NCBI RefSeq assembly: GCF_029227915.1
Contig: NC_079878.1
Coordinates: forward strand, 11,968,001 to 12,028,000
Length of the DNA stretch: 60,000 nucleotides
From: Hydractinia symbiolongicarpus
Lineage: Eukaryota; Cnidaria; Hydrozoa; Anthoathecata; Hydractiniidae
Direction: 5' to 3'
Made by a program: the position numbers and the translations under genes. This document shows positions 11,601 to 21,829 of this stretch, piece after piece (the first letter of the stretch is position 1; the number at the start of each line of letters is the position of its first letter). Below the pieces are notes generated by a model that searched no databases, was not told the DNA's origin, and saw nothing but the letters and a program-made list of their open reading frames with translations.

Positions 11601-12890
11601 GGACACCGTAGTTGTCAGGAAAGCACAAGTGGAAACCCTCAAGTGAAGAATACTACAACCAAAGAAGAAGATTGCTTTGATGAGATTTCAAACAGCGTAG
11701 CGAATGGGTTGCTTGAAAGCGTAAACGATTTTGATATCAACACATCGTCAGAAGTTGTACTTGATGACATTCCTAGTGATCATGCCGTAAATACAAATGA
11801 GATCCCTGCTATTTCCCATGCTCAGGTTGAAACAACACATCAATCAAGCATTGAGCAAGAAGTTTCTAACACACCTCGCAATGAACAGTCATTGACAGTG
11901 ACCCTTCCAAAAGTCAGGGAGAGGGTTAGGTTTATTGATCCTGATACTAATAAACTTGCTGAATTTATGGTTGTTCGTCGTGCTGGTAAAGTAGGAAAAT
12001 CTGGAGTTGGAGCATATAAGAATTGGTTGAATGTCAAAGATGTTAAAACCAAAGCCATGAAATCAATTGACTTTGAAAACATTTTGGATTGGGAAAAGGT
12101 AAACACAGAGTCAGTATATAATGTAGAAACGTCATGTGATGTTAGTGAAGCTCAACATAAAGAATTAACTAAATGGCGTGATTACAATGTTTATGATGAA
12201 GTTGAAGACAAAGGGCAAGACATAACCACAACCCACTGGGCGATATCTGAGAAAAGTCATGATGGTAAAACAGAAATTAAAGCACGATTAGTGGCACAAG
12301 GTTTTGAGGAGGACACTATTGGTATACGAACAGACTCGCCAACTGTAAACAAGGAGAACTTTCGTCTTGTGTGTAATATTGGTGCAACCCATGGATGGAA
12401 AATTTTACAGTCTTGATATTAAAGCTGGGTTTCTTCAAGGTGCCAAGATTGATAGAGTCGTACATCTTCTTCCACCACCAGAAGCTAACACAGACAAGTT
12501 GTGGAAACTAAAAACACCTGTTTATGGCTTGTGCGACGCTTCACGCGCTTGGTATGAGACATTATCTAACGAATTCGATAAAGTTGGAGCTACAAGAAGC
12601 ATTTATGACAATGCATTATTTTTCTGAAGAAAAGAAACTCTCAAAGGTGTAATTTGCTGTCATGTTGACAATTGCTTCTTCGTTGGAAGTGATTTGTTTC
12701 ATGACACTATCATTGCACATTTACGCAAGACATTCTCACTTAGTAAAGAGAATTCAAAGTCGTTTAACTTTTTGGGATTAGAAATTGAACAAGAGTGTGG
12801 TGCACTAATTATTCATCAGCATAATTACATTAGTAACATTTCACCAATTAATTTGACCAATAGTACGTCTACAATTCCACTTACAAAATA
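11600..12890 (+). pseudogene. Copia reverse transcriptase remnant
   Basis: After a frame change near 11585 an acidic, low-conservation linker leads into RT motifs. KARLVAQGFEE lies near 12275, and after another frame change near 12400 come LDIKAGFLQGA and VYGLCDASRAWYETL. A TGA at 12625 is followed in the same frame by HVDN at 12661-12672, where the active site should read YVDD or HVDD. The second catalytic aspartate is therefore replaced by asparagine. The downstream FNFLGLEIEQ segment is typical of the Copia RT end. Confidence 0.85.
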
Positions 12891-13563
12891 TGAAGCACGT
12901 CAAATTCAATGGGCAGCAAAACAAACTAGACCTGATGCTGCTTACGTTGCCTGTGATTTAAGCACTCGCATAAGACATGGAACAGTTGCTGATGCTCGTA
13001 GAGCTAACAAGCAGCTGAAACATCTGCAGCAAACTGAAGTAAAGATTGTTATTTCAAACACTGGAGATGTTAAAGCATCATCGCTCATACTTTTCAGTGA
13101 TGCATCACATGGAAATTTAATTAATGGCGGCTCACAAGGTGGATTTGTTCTGCTACTGCATGGTGAAAGCAAAATTCTGCCAATTATTTGGAGATCTCAC
13201 AAGTTAAAATGGGCTGTTAAAAGCGCCATGGGTGCGGAAACCATGGCTCTCTTAGAAGGTGCGGAACATGCTATGTTGATTAGATCCCTAATTAAAGAGA
13301 TTTTTTCAGTTGATATACCAATTATCTGTATATCAGAAAATAAATCACTTGAGGAAGCAGTCAAAAATACCAACGTCATAGAAGATAAACGATTGTATAT
13401 TGATATTTGTGCACTTCGTGAGATGGTCGAAAAAGGAGAAATGGGGGAACTCATTCTTACGAAATCAAGTGATCAGGTTGCTGACTGTCTTACGAAAGGC
13501 ACTGCTTCAGCTGAAAACCTGCTACGTATACTATCCGGTAGAGAACAGTTGAAATACCGTTAA
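12890..13563 (+). pseudogene. Copia RNase H domain remnant (frame intact)
   Basis: This is the best-preserved part of the element. QTRPDAAYVACDLS, the RNase H start LFSDASHG, then SAMGAETMALLEGAEHA and DQVADCLTKG near the C-terminus occur in one open frame that ends in TAA at 13561. These are standard Copia RNase H landmarks. The segment between RT and RNase H seems slightly shorter than usual, perhaps from a small deletion near 12880. Confidence 0.82.
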
Positions 13564-13707
13564 GTTTTGGTTAATTAAAACAAATATAACAGTATGCCAA
13601 ATGACACTTTAAAAGCATTCTTACATTGTGTTCGTGCGTCTTGCAGTTTCTTTTCTTGAACATACTTTATGATTTTGTTTTATTGAGAGAGAATGTAGTG
13701 GCAAGAT

Positions 13708-13784
13708 TGTCATTATGTTCATTATATCTTTTAGGTTTAGATGTATGGCTTTATGCCATAATAAAGAATACAGATCTATTCACA
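13708..13784 (+). repeat. 3' LTR of the Copia element (77 bp)
   Basis: Same TG...CA limits as the first LTR, with four substitutions in 77 positions. A purine-rich stretch (GAGAGAGAATG) about 15-25 bases before it could be the polypurine tract. GTATA follows at 13785. Confidence 0.88.
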
Positions 13785-14137
13785 GTATACACTATATTAG
13801 TGAAATATTATCCAAATTATACCGTTCTGGGATTAAAAAATCAAGACTCATTCTGTTTCCTTGCAATTTACTCTTCAACGCAATAAATAACAAACCAACA
13901 TTTCAATCTTTTTCAGTAATTTCAATCAGGAATGCTAATGATTACTATGATAACAACAATAATTGGGCACAGTATGGGTAGGCGGAATAAAGGGAAAAAA
14001 TTGCGCAAAGCATCAACATTGCCATTACAGCAAAACCGAAAGGAGAATGGCAGCTGAAGTTGTGTCAGTAACAGTTGAGGGCAATATTTGTGTTCTTGTG
14101 GCCGAAATACAATCAGAGTTTCCTAATTGAGCCCTAA
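13785..14137. other. No gene recognised
   Basis: Spacer between the Copia element and the next MITE. It begins with the right GTATA target duplication. Short open frames run in from the LTR but have no recognisable content. Confidence 0.4.
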
Positions 14138-14452
14138 GGGGCCTTCAAAAATTTTTTGGGGCCCTGTTAGCGGGATATTGGCGGGGGGGTTCAAGTTTAA
14201 AAAAAGAATCCGCGAACGATTGAGAAATTTCAAAAATTTGTTTGTGGCCTGAAAATTCTTCGTTCGCGAGCATAATGTCTCATGTCATCAATTCCGATAA
14301 CTTTTATCTACAAAACACGCCCCTGAGCCTTCTAAGATTTATCCAAATGTATGTATTTCACGGACAGAAATCTGCTAAAAGAGGGGGGAGGGGGTCCAAA
14401 TCTTAGCGGCGATATCCCGCTAACGGGGACTAAAAATTTTTTTGAAGGCCCC
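14138..14452. mobile_element. Tourist/Harbinger-like MITE
   Basis: The element is 315 bp. Its ends are long imperfect inverted repeats (about 45 bp) starting GGGGCCTTCAAAAA and containing the shared word GTTAGCGGGATAT. TAA lies immediately outside both ends (14135-14137 and 14453-14455). A 3-bp TAA/TTA duplication with GGG-starting termini is typical of PIF/Harbinger-derived MITEs. No coding capacity. Confidence 0.8.
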
Positions 14453-15198
14453 TAATTTTGTCTCTAGGGAATTGCACTGGATTGCTTTTAAATCTAACTT
14501 TATCAAAATTTAAGGTTACAGACTTAGCTTTACTCTTTCTCGCAGCCAAAGTTTTGTTTTAAAGGAACATTTTTTAAGCTTTTTTGTTGTAGTTGTCAGA
14601 GGGATTTTCTCCTCCTGGAGGTCAAAGTTATTGCACATGCTCCAAGGTCTGACAAATGGCTTTGTATTTTACAGGGCAGGATCAAAACCAGTCAGTAGCC
14701 ATTTTATTACCTGGATTCTATTCTCGTCTTAAAGCAATAATCAAATTTTGCACATGATAGAATACCAATGACAAATTTCCCTCCACAACTACTTAAATTA
14801 GAATATACAGTTCGAATTTCGAAGGAAAAAAAAACATTCGAAATTACATAAGAAACGAACCAACCAAATAAGGGTATTTGTTTCATTTATTTTGAACCGA
14901 CTTACCCTTCCAAACATTCCAAGTCAGCGCATCGTCTGATTCAAATGTCTTTTCGCATGTTACGCAGAAGCAAATTGTATATTCAGCAGTGGCTTTTACT
15001 TTTACTTTTTGCTCATGAGCAATCAGAGCTCTTGCAGTATTGAAGTTTGTACAATTTTTTTTGCATAGGGTCCTACTCGCATCTTTTAACTGGCCTTCGG
15101 GTTGTTTTGAGAGGTCCCCTGCTGGTTGTGATAGTTTGTTAATACTTCCTTGTATTTATTCAGTTCAATTTTTGTAAACTTTCATTCCCAGAAAAGAT
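14453..15198. other. No gene recognised
   Basis: AT-rich spacer. I see no exon, RNA gene or bounded element. A short TATCTG-type microsatellite (about 15199-15230) closes it. Confidence 0.4.
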
Positions 15199-15309
15199 TA
15201 TCTGTATCTGTATCTATATCTGTATCTGCAGCCAACGTTCCATGTGATATGTGAACCAGCCCACGCTGGGAAGAAAAAATATCCAGAATGCTTTGCGCAA
15301 CCGTCAAAG

Positions 15310-18262
15310 ATCTATTACATGTATTACAGTATATTACTAAGTATTACAGTGTATTACCAAATACTACAAAATATTACAGTTAGATGTTACAAGTACTACA
15401 GTGTATTACCGAATACTACAAGGTATTACAGTGTATTACTGAATACTACAAAATATTACAGTATATTACTAAGTACTACAGTGTATTACTGAATACTACA
15501 AAGTATTACAGTGTATTACCGAATACTACAAGGTATTACAGTATATTACTAAGTATTACAGTGTATTACTAAATACTACAAAATATTGCAGTATATTACT
15601 AAGTACTACAGTGTATTACTGAATACTACAAAGTATTACAGTGTATTACTGAATACTACAAGGTATTACAGTGTATTACTGAATACTACAAGGTATTACA
15701 GTGTATTACTGAATACTACAAAGTATTACAGTGTATTACTGAATACTACAAAGTATTACAGTGTATTACTGAATACTACAAGGTATTACAGTGTATTACT
15801 AAATACTACAAGGTATTACAGTATACTACCGAATATTACAAGGTATTACAGTGTACTACAAGGTATTACAGTGTATTACCGAATACTACAAGGTATTACA
15901 GTGTATTACTGAATACTAAAGGGATACTACAAAGTATTACAGTGTATTACTGAACACTACAAGGTATTACAGTGTATTACTAAATACTACAAGGTATTAC
16001 AGTATACTACCGAATATTACAAGGTATTACAGTGTACTACAAGGTAATACAGTGTATTACCGAATACTACAAGGTATTACAGTGTATTACTGAATACTAC
16101 AAGGTATTACAGTGTATTACTGAATACTACAAAGTATTACAGTATACTACCGAATATTACAAGGTATTACAGTGTACTACAAGGTATTACAGTGTATTAC
16201 CGAATACTACAAGGTATTACAGTGTATTACTGAATACTACAAGGTATTACAGTGTATTACCGAATACTACAAGGTATTACAGTATATTACCGAATACTAC
16301 AAAGTATTACAGTGTATTACTAAATACTACAAGGTATTACAGTGTATTACTGTATACTACACAATATTACAGTATATTACTAAGTACTACAGTGTATTAC
16401 TGAATACTACAAGGTATTACAGTGTATTACCGAATACTACAAAGTATTACAGTATACTACCGAATATTACAAGGTATTACAGTGTACTACAAGGTATTAC
16501 AGTGTATTACCGAATACTACAAGGTATTACAGTGTATTACTGAATACTACAAGGTATTACAGTGTATTACCGAATACTACAAGGTATTACAGTATATTAC
16601 CGAATACTACAAAGTATTACAGTGTATTACTAAATACTACAAGGTATTACAGTGTATTACTGTATACTACACAATATTACAGTATATTACTAAGTACTAC
16701 AGTGTATTACTGAATACTACAAGGTATTACAGTGTATTACCGAATACTACAAGGCATTACAGTATATTACCGAATACTAAAGGGATACTACAAAGTATTA
16801 CAGTGTATTACTGAACACTACAAGGTATTACAGTGTATTACTAAATACTACAAGGTATTACAGTATACTACCGAATATTACAAGGTATTACAGTGTACTA
16901 CAAGGTAATACAGTGTATTACCGAATACTACAAGGTATTACAGTGTATTACTGAATACTACAAGGTATTACAGTGTATTACTGAATACTACAAAGTATTA
17001 CAGTATACTACCGAATATTACAAGGTATTACAGTGTACTACAAGGTATTACAGTGTATTACCGAATACTACAAGGTATTACAGTGTATTACTGAATACTA
17101 CAAGGTATTACAGTGTATTACCGAATACTACAAGGTATTACAGTATATTACCGAATACTACAAAGTATTACAGTGTATTACTAAATACTACAAGGTATTA
17201 CAGTGTATTACTGTATACTACACAATATTACAGTATATTACTAAGTACTACAGTGTATTACTGAATACTACAAGGTATTACAGTGTATTACCGAATACTA
17301 CAAAGTATTACAGTATAATACCGAATATTACAAGGTATTACAGTGTACTACAAGGTATTACAGTGTATTACCGAATACTACAAGGTATTACAGTGTATTA
17401 CTGAATACTACAAGGTATTACAGTGTATTACCGAATACTACAAGGTATTACAGTATATTACCGAATACTACAAAGTATTACAGTGTATTACTAAATACTA
17501 CAAGGTATTACAGTGTATTACTGTATACTACACAATATTACAGTATATTACTAAGTACTACAGTGTATTACTGAATACTACAAGGTATTACAGTGTATTA
17601 CCGAATACTACAAGGCATTACAGTATATTACCGAATACTACAAGGTATTACAGTGTATTACTGAATACTACAAGGTATTACAGTGTATTACTGAATACTA
17701 CAAGGTATTACAGTGTATTACCGAATACTACAAGGTATTACAGTGTATTACTGAATACTACAAAGTATTACAGTGTATTACTGAATACTACAAAGTATTA
17801 CAGTGTATTACTGAACACTACAAGGTATTACAGTGTATTACTAAATACTACAAGGTATTACAGTATACTACCGAATATTACAAGGTATTACAGTGTACTA
17901 CAAGGTATTACAGTGTATTACCGAATACTACAAGGTATTACAGTGTATTACCGAATACTACAAGGCATTACAGTATATTACCGAATACTACAAGGTATTA
18001 CAGTATATTACCGAATACTACAAAGTATTACAGTATATTACTGAATACTACAAGGCATTACAGTATATTACCGAATACTACAAGGTATTACAGTGTACTA
18101 CTGAATACTACAAGGTATTACAGTGTATTACCGAATACTACAAGGTATTACAGTGTATTACTGAATACTACAAGGTATTACAGTATATTACCGAATACTA
18201 CAAAGTATTACAGTATATTACTGAATACTACAAGGTATTACAGTGTATTTCTGAATATACTA
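15310..18262 (+). repeat. 3-kb minisatellite of 30-bp units with higher-order structure
   Basis: About 98 copies of a 30-bp unit, GTATTACAGTGTATTACTGA followed by ATACTACAAG, run head to tail. Variants occur at a few positions (C/T in ACC/ACT, G/A in AGG/AAG), with occasional 10-11-bp short units and one distinctive AAAGGGATACTAC junction. Because 30 is a multiple of three and one strand lacks stops in two frames, long tyrosine-rich open frames appear (YYKVLQCITE or YYSVLLNTTR repeated); these are artefacts. All minus-strand frames are closed. Nothing suggests translation. Confidence 0.95.
15911..17632 (+). repeat. Higher-order 861-bp duplication inside the minisatellite
   Basis: The rare junction GAATACTAAAGGGATACTAC occurs at 15911 and again at 16772, exactly 861 bp later. 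Two different 123-codon frames also recur with the same 861-bp offset, one identical in sequence (16032 and 16893) and one nearly so (16172 and 17033). A smaller repeat of about 310 bp is nested within (16172/16482 and 17033/17343). This is a recent block duplication on top of the 30-bp array. Confidence 0.9.
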
Positions 18263-18330
18263 CATAGTAATACAGTGTAAAATACGGGATATTACTATGT
18301 ACTACACTGTATTACTGTATATTACAAAGA
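18250..18330. repeat. Inverted end of the minisatellite
   Basis: At the array's right end, TACATAGTAATACAGTGTA is followed after about 15 bases by TACTATGTACTACACTGTATTAC, which is largely its reverse complement. The array unit therefore changes strand at its border, giving a potential hairpin of about 20 bp per arm with mismatches. Confidence 0.7.
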
Positions 18331-18470
18331 TATTATGCTAGGCACTAGTATGTATACTAGGCAGTATTATGTGTTAACAACATTACGACGTTGATAAATT
18401 GCTTAACGTCGTGTGTCGGATGTCGTTGGAAGAATACGACAATGTCGGATACGACATATTCACAGACTAA

Positions 18471-18735
18471 ATGGATCCTTCCATGAAGTGCTTCCCCATA
18501 TTCTTTCTCGACATTTTTACGAAATTCAACAGTAATGGCAACTTTACGGAAGCCGATAGGTGCAAAAAATCTTTTTCGAAATTGTATGAGAATGTTTTTC
18601 GAAATAATAAAAATGTTATTCGAAATGTACGATGGCCCCTATGGCTCACTTCTCTTCTCAATCAACACACTTCTTTTCTTAGTCAAAACACTTCTCTTCT
18701 GTATAAAAACACTTCTCTTCTGTATAAAAAACTAC
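18471..18735 (+). repeat. Modular repeat block 1 (CACTTCTCTTC array, left part)
   Basis: The block runs GGAAGCCGATAGGTGCAAAA, then TTTCGAAAT/AAAAATGTT words, then GATGGCCCCTATGGCT, then four copies of CACTTCTCTTC (one reads CACTTCTTTTC) separated by roughly 10-12 variable bases. The same modules occur in other order and orientation at 20855-21115 and 21830-21990. Open frames on both strands are short and have no recognisable protein. Confidence 0.65.
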
Positions 18736-18740
18736 TTTGT

Positions 18741-19088
18741 GGCGCCATAGATTAGTGGTTATAGCTCTCGTACTCTGTGCGGGAGACCGGGGTTCGATTC
18801 CTCTTGACGGCGATTCAACATGAGCGAGTGAATGTTACCATAGCCCTGGGTTAACCCAAGCCATGTGAGGGAAATTGGAAAGATGGCACACTGTGTGGGC
18901 CGTTGGATGTTGCCGGGAGTTGTCTAGTAGAGCGCGGGCTCTAATTGGGTCTGCGTAGCTCAAAATGAGCATTAAATACTCTAGGACTCTCCATCTACGC
19001 CATGGCCCCTCCTGGAAATAATAGACAGGGTATATCCCTCGATATTTGTGAGGCTAGCCATGTAAAATATGCACATCTATCTATCTAC
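18741..19088 (+). mobile_element. tRNA-derived SINE with (ATCT)n tail
   Basis: The head is tRNA-like. An A-box-like segment (TAGATTAGTGGTTATAGC) begins near 18748, and a perfect B-box GGTTCGATTCC lies at 18791-18801. An anticodon-like arm is present but its loop is irregular, so this is a SINE promoter and not a working tRNA. A non-tRNA body follows and ends in ATCTATCTATCT. The 8-bp word CTACTTTG lies just before the head (18732-18739) and at the end of the tail (19085-19092), giving a target duplication. The SINE has split a CACTTCTCTTC motif array. Confidence 0.82.
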
Positions 19089-19092
19089 TTTG

Positions 19093-19180
19093 ATACCCAA
19101 AGTTCTCTTCCGTTCGAAACACTTCTCTTCCAAGTGCGAAACACTTCTCTTCCAAGTGCGAAACACTTCTCTTCCATAAG
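19093..19180 (+). repeat. CACTTCTCTTC array, right part after the SINE
   Basis: Four copies of the 11-base motif (the first reads AGTTCTCTTCC) are spaced by CAAGTGCGAAA-type sequence. This continues the array interrupted by the SINE. Confidence 0.7.
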
Positions 19181-19748
19181 CTCGAAAATTTCCCAGACTG
19201 AATCTGGTCCTTAATATATGAATTTATCCAGATCTTGTTTATGAATAAATGGCACACCCCGGGCCCTGCGCATAGGAAATTTTAGACCCAGTAAAGTTTG
19301 CATAAATTCTTACGGGCATATTAACGTTTCTGCAAAATTAGATTTTCGCGGGAAAAACTTTGCGAAATTACAAGCTATATTCTTATACGGTCCCAGAAGC
19401 GTAATACGAGATTGCTTTTTTTTATTTAGTTTCCACTAACTTTGAACTTTTATAATTGCGATTCGGCGAAACTAGAACGTTTTGCGGCTTACAATTGACC
19501 CTACTTTATCCGGGAATAAACATTGATTGTGATGTCTGTTAGGAACAGAACTCGTGGTTTACAAATACCAAGATATTTTTTTTGCAGCAATGTTGGGAAA
19601 AGAACTCGTGGTTTTGAAAAAACAAGATATATATTTCTAAAATCCAAGTATTTTACATTGTTACAGGTGTTGTATTACATATATCTTTTGACTGCACAAA
19701 TCAAGGCAATATAATAATCAATAGCTTCATGAGCTGTATCTGGCTTAA

Positions 19749-20191
19749 AGGTTCCCTACCGCTAAAAATCAAGTTGAGCTCATATTAAAGATCTTTGAAA
19801 GTTGTCTATAAATCTTTTTATTTTTTTGAAAAATCTTTATCCGTTCTTGAGATATTTGTCTTAAAAGTAGCGCTAATTATGCGAAATTATGACGTTATGA
19901 GTATGCATTGAGCATAATCATGGTATATAACTAAATAAAAAAATTATGTAAAATGTTTAAAACCCGTCAAAGTGAATGGCCAGAAAATCTTTTTAACTCT
20001 ATATGGCTTTTCAAAAATGTTAAATTAACTCCCTTGCAGAGCATACTCATGACATCATGCATAATTATTGAATCTTCTTAGTCCAAATTCTAAAGAACCA
20101 ATCAAGAATTTTTAAAAAAATGTTTAAATTCCTAGACAACACTTCAAGCTCTTTCATATGAGCTCAACTTGATTTTTCACGGAGGTAACCT
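19749..20191. mobile_element. Fold-back MITE with TTAA target duplication
   Basis: TTAA lies directly outside both ends (19745-19748, 20192-20195). The terminal inverted repeats begin AGGTTCCCTACCG (left) and AGGTTACCTCCG (right, opposite strand) and then share AAAAATCAAGTTGAGCTCAT. Inverted similarity continues well into the centre (the left GAGTATGCATTGAG region pairs with the right GAGCATACTCATGA region), so most of the 443 bp can fold back on itself. The TTAA duplication points to a piggyBac-type mover. No coding. Confidence 0.82.
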
Positions 20192-20229
20192 TTAAGTTTG
20201 GAGAAACCCTCCATTGGAAGAACTGTTTC

Positions 20230-20735
20230 CGCAAATTCAATAAATTCAGGCTCATTATCGTGATCTGGTACAGATAGTTCGCTAAATTCTTCTAGCTCAT
20301 TAAAAGATCTAAAGTTTTTTTAAAAGACTCGCAACAATATAATTCTGGAACAAAGTACAATGTATCAGGCCTTCCACGGGGAGCAGTAGAACCTTTGCTT
20401 GGTGCTAACAGATGTTAATCCAACGAATCGCAAACTCATTAAGGTTCTTTCTGATCAAATCCATAAAGCAGTAGCGTACACATTCAGCAATAAGTGCATC
20501 ACCAGCATCTAAAAATCCTAAGTGCAAGTTCCCTAAAAATAACCTCCACCAACTTGGTCTGTCTTTTGAAAGTTGTGACCAAAAAGACTCAATTCTTTGT
20601 TTAGCTGTTGGTGTACCAACAATAAAACTGCCAGTGCCAGCATATTCGTCATTATGCTGAGATCTTAATGCAATCTCAACAGCTTCCAAAATACAGTTTC
20701 CAGTACCATCATCAGACCTTATTCTTGTTGAAAAA
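20230..20735 (-). pseudogene. Integrase-core-like protein fragment
   Basis: On the minus strand one frame reads RIRSDDGTGNCILEAVEIAL, then KQRIESFWSQLSKDRPSWW, then LIAECVRYCFMDLIRKNLNE. The pattern of a DxGTxN motif, QRIExxW and CxxxCF resembles the C-terminal half of integrase-core-like proteins multiplied in cnidarian and fish genomes (family knowledge; not checked by search). The main frame stops near 20405, and a different frame continues with PRGRPDTLYFVPELY, so one frameshift is present. No start or upstream exon is visible. Likely a decayed transposon-derived gene. Confidence 0.5.
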
Positions 20736-20854
20736 ATATGTCACATGGCGAGGGGACTGGTCCCGTGTAATAAACCTCACAAAAGGTTAAAATTACGGAC
20801 CAATAATGTAAAATTGCAGACCAGATTTTAGAATTCAAGTTGTAAAGAGCCACA

Positions 20855-21115
20855 TGGAGAGAAGTGTTAAGTGTAGAAGAGAAGTGTCAAAACACTGAAG
20901 AGAAGTGTCAAAATACAGAAGAGAAGTGTTTCGTTATATAGAAGAGAAGTGTTTTTGATTTGGAAGAGAAGTTAGCCATAGGGGCCATCGTAGAAATGGT
21001 GAAAATGTTTGCCGAAATAGTAAAAATGTTATTCAAATTAGTAAAAATGTTATTCAAAATGGTGAAAATGTTTGCCGAGAAATAGTAAAAATGTTTCCCA
21101 AGAGATGGTGAAAAT
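20855..21115 (-). repeat. Modular repeat block 2 (GAAGAGAAGTG array)
   Basis: Six copies of GAAGAGAAGTG (reverse complement of the block-1 motif) are spaced by 9-14 variable bases. Then come AGCCATAGGGGCCATCGTA and repeated GTGAAAATGTTT and AGTAAAAATGTTATTC words. Relative to the GGGGCCATCGTA module, the AAAATGTT words point the opposite way from those in block 1, so the modules have been shuffled. Confidence 0.65.
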
Positions 21116-21829
21116 GTTTCTCTAATAGAACTGGGGGACGAGTAAAGGTCTGGTGCTGAGTATAATGGCGGTACCCTTAAGCTCCCTTTTTAGCGGGAAA
21201 AGTAAAGTAAAGAGAATGAAATGGACAGTCCATGGAATAGCCCATGGACATTGTCCTTTAGCTTTATTTTATATTCATCATGTTTTGCTCTAAGTGTGGT
21301 CATAATTCAACTACTTGATTGATTTTCAGGGAACCTGAGAACTTCCACTCGACCAAGCATTTGTATAGCTACCGTCATGTTATCACATGAATAAATAATT
21401 GCATATTCTCCCATGTTAAATCCCCATTGACACTTTCTCCAGTAATAACTACTAGGAAGTTTAAAGGGGCGAGAAATCATTTTTCCGTTGAAGTCTGTTT
21501 TCCAATAGGTAGCGAAGCAGTCGTTTTTTTTTGAAACTCTGCATTCTGATTGATTATTGTGTTGAATCTGCGGCGCAAAGGTAAAAACTTGTTCCAACAA
21601 TAGTTCGCCTGGGTGGGACTGTGTGCAGTGGGTAAAAAGGGCCAAGTCTCTAACTCTTGCTAAAATAGCTAATTTCTTATTAATTCACCTACCAAGTACC
21701 AATTCGGTTGTATTTTCAGGAGATTAAAAGAGATGAGGTCTTGTACCTGGTTACCAAGTCTTTTTACGCCTTGCGGTCATAGCCTTTCGCTGTGTTCTTA
21801 TGGTCAATACAAGATATATGGGTCATGTA
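21116..21829. other. Unassigned stretch with one open frame
   Basis: A 112-codon minus-strand frame at 21307-21645 is rich in aromatic residues and cysteine but matches nothing I recognise. It could be an exon of the same decayed gene as the integrase-like fragment or chance. No other feature is supportable. Confidence 0.25.

Larger units (their letters stand above)
8124..13784 (+). mobile_element. Broken Copia-type LTR retrotransposon
   Basis: The order LTR, primer-binding site, gag with zinc knuckle, protease, integrase, reverse transcriptase, RNase H, LTR is that of Ty1/Copia elements. Both LTRs are 77 bp, begin TG, end CA and differ at four positions, and a GTATA duplication flanks the element. 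It is dead: in-frame stops at 8729, about 8850, 9680, 11426 and 12625, frame changes near 11585 and 12400, altered catalytic residues, and a foreign 1.1-kb insertion in the integrase. Without that insertion the element would be only about 4.5 kb. The very short LTRs and compact size recall the GalEa-like Copia lineage of marine animals, but that is a guess. Cellular role: none; it is genomic residue. Confidence 0.92.

Noticed and set aside
8228-13563. An active Copia polyprotein with programmed frameshifts
   Set aside because: There are several in-frame stops, two frame changes, lost catalytic residues in protease and RT, and an insertion in the integrase; this is decay, not recoding.
15310-18262. 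CRISPR array
   Set aside because: The repeats are direct without unique spacers and lie in a eukaryotic, intron-bearing context.
15244-18267. Long tyrosine-rich open frames that look like a repetitive protein
   Set aside because: They arise because the minisatellite unit is 30 bp and lacks stops in two plus frames. The same DNA gives two different repeat peptides, and there is no splice or codon evidence for use.
18741-18812. A functional tRNA gene
   Set aside because: The A and B boxes are present, but the anticodon arm is irregular and the acceptor ends do not pair fully. A SINE body, tail and target duplication follow.
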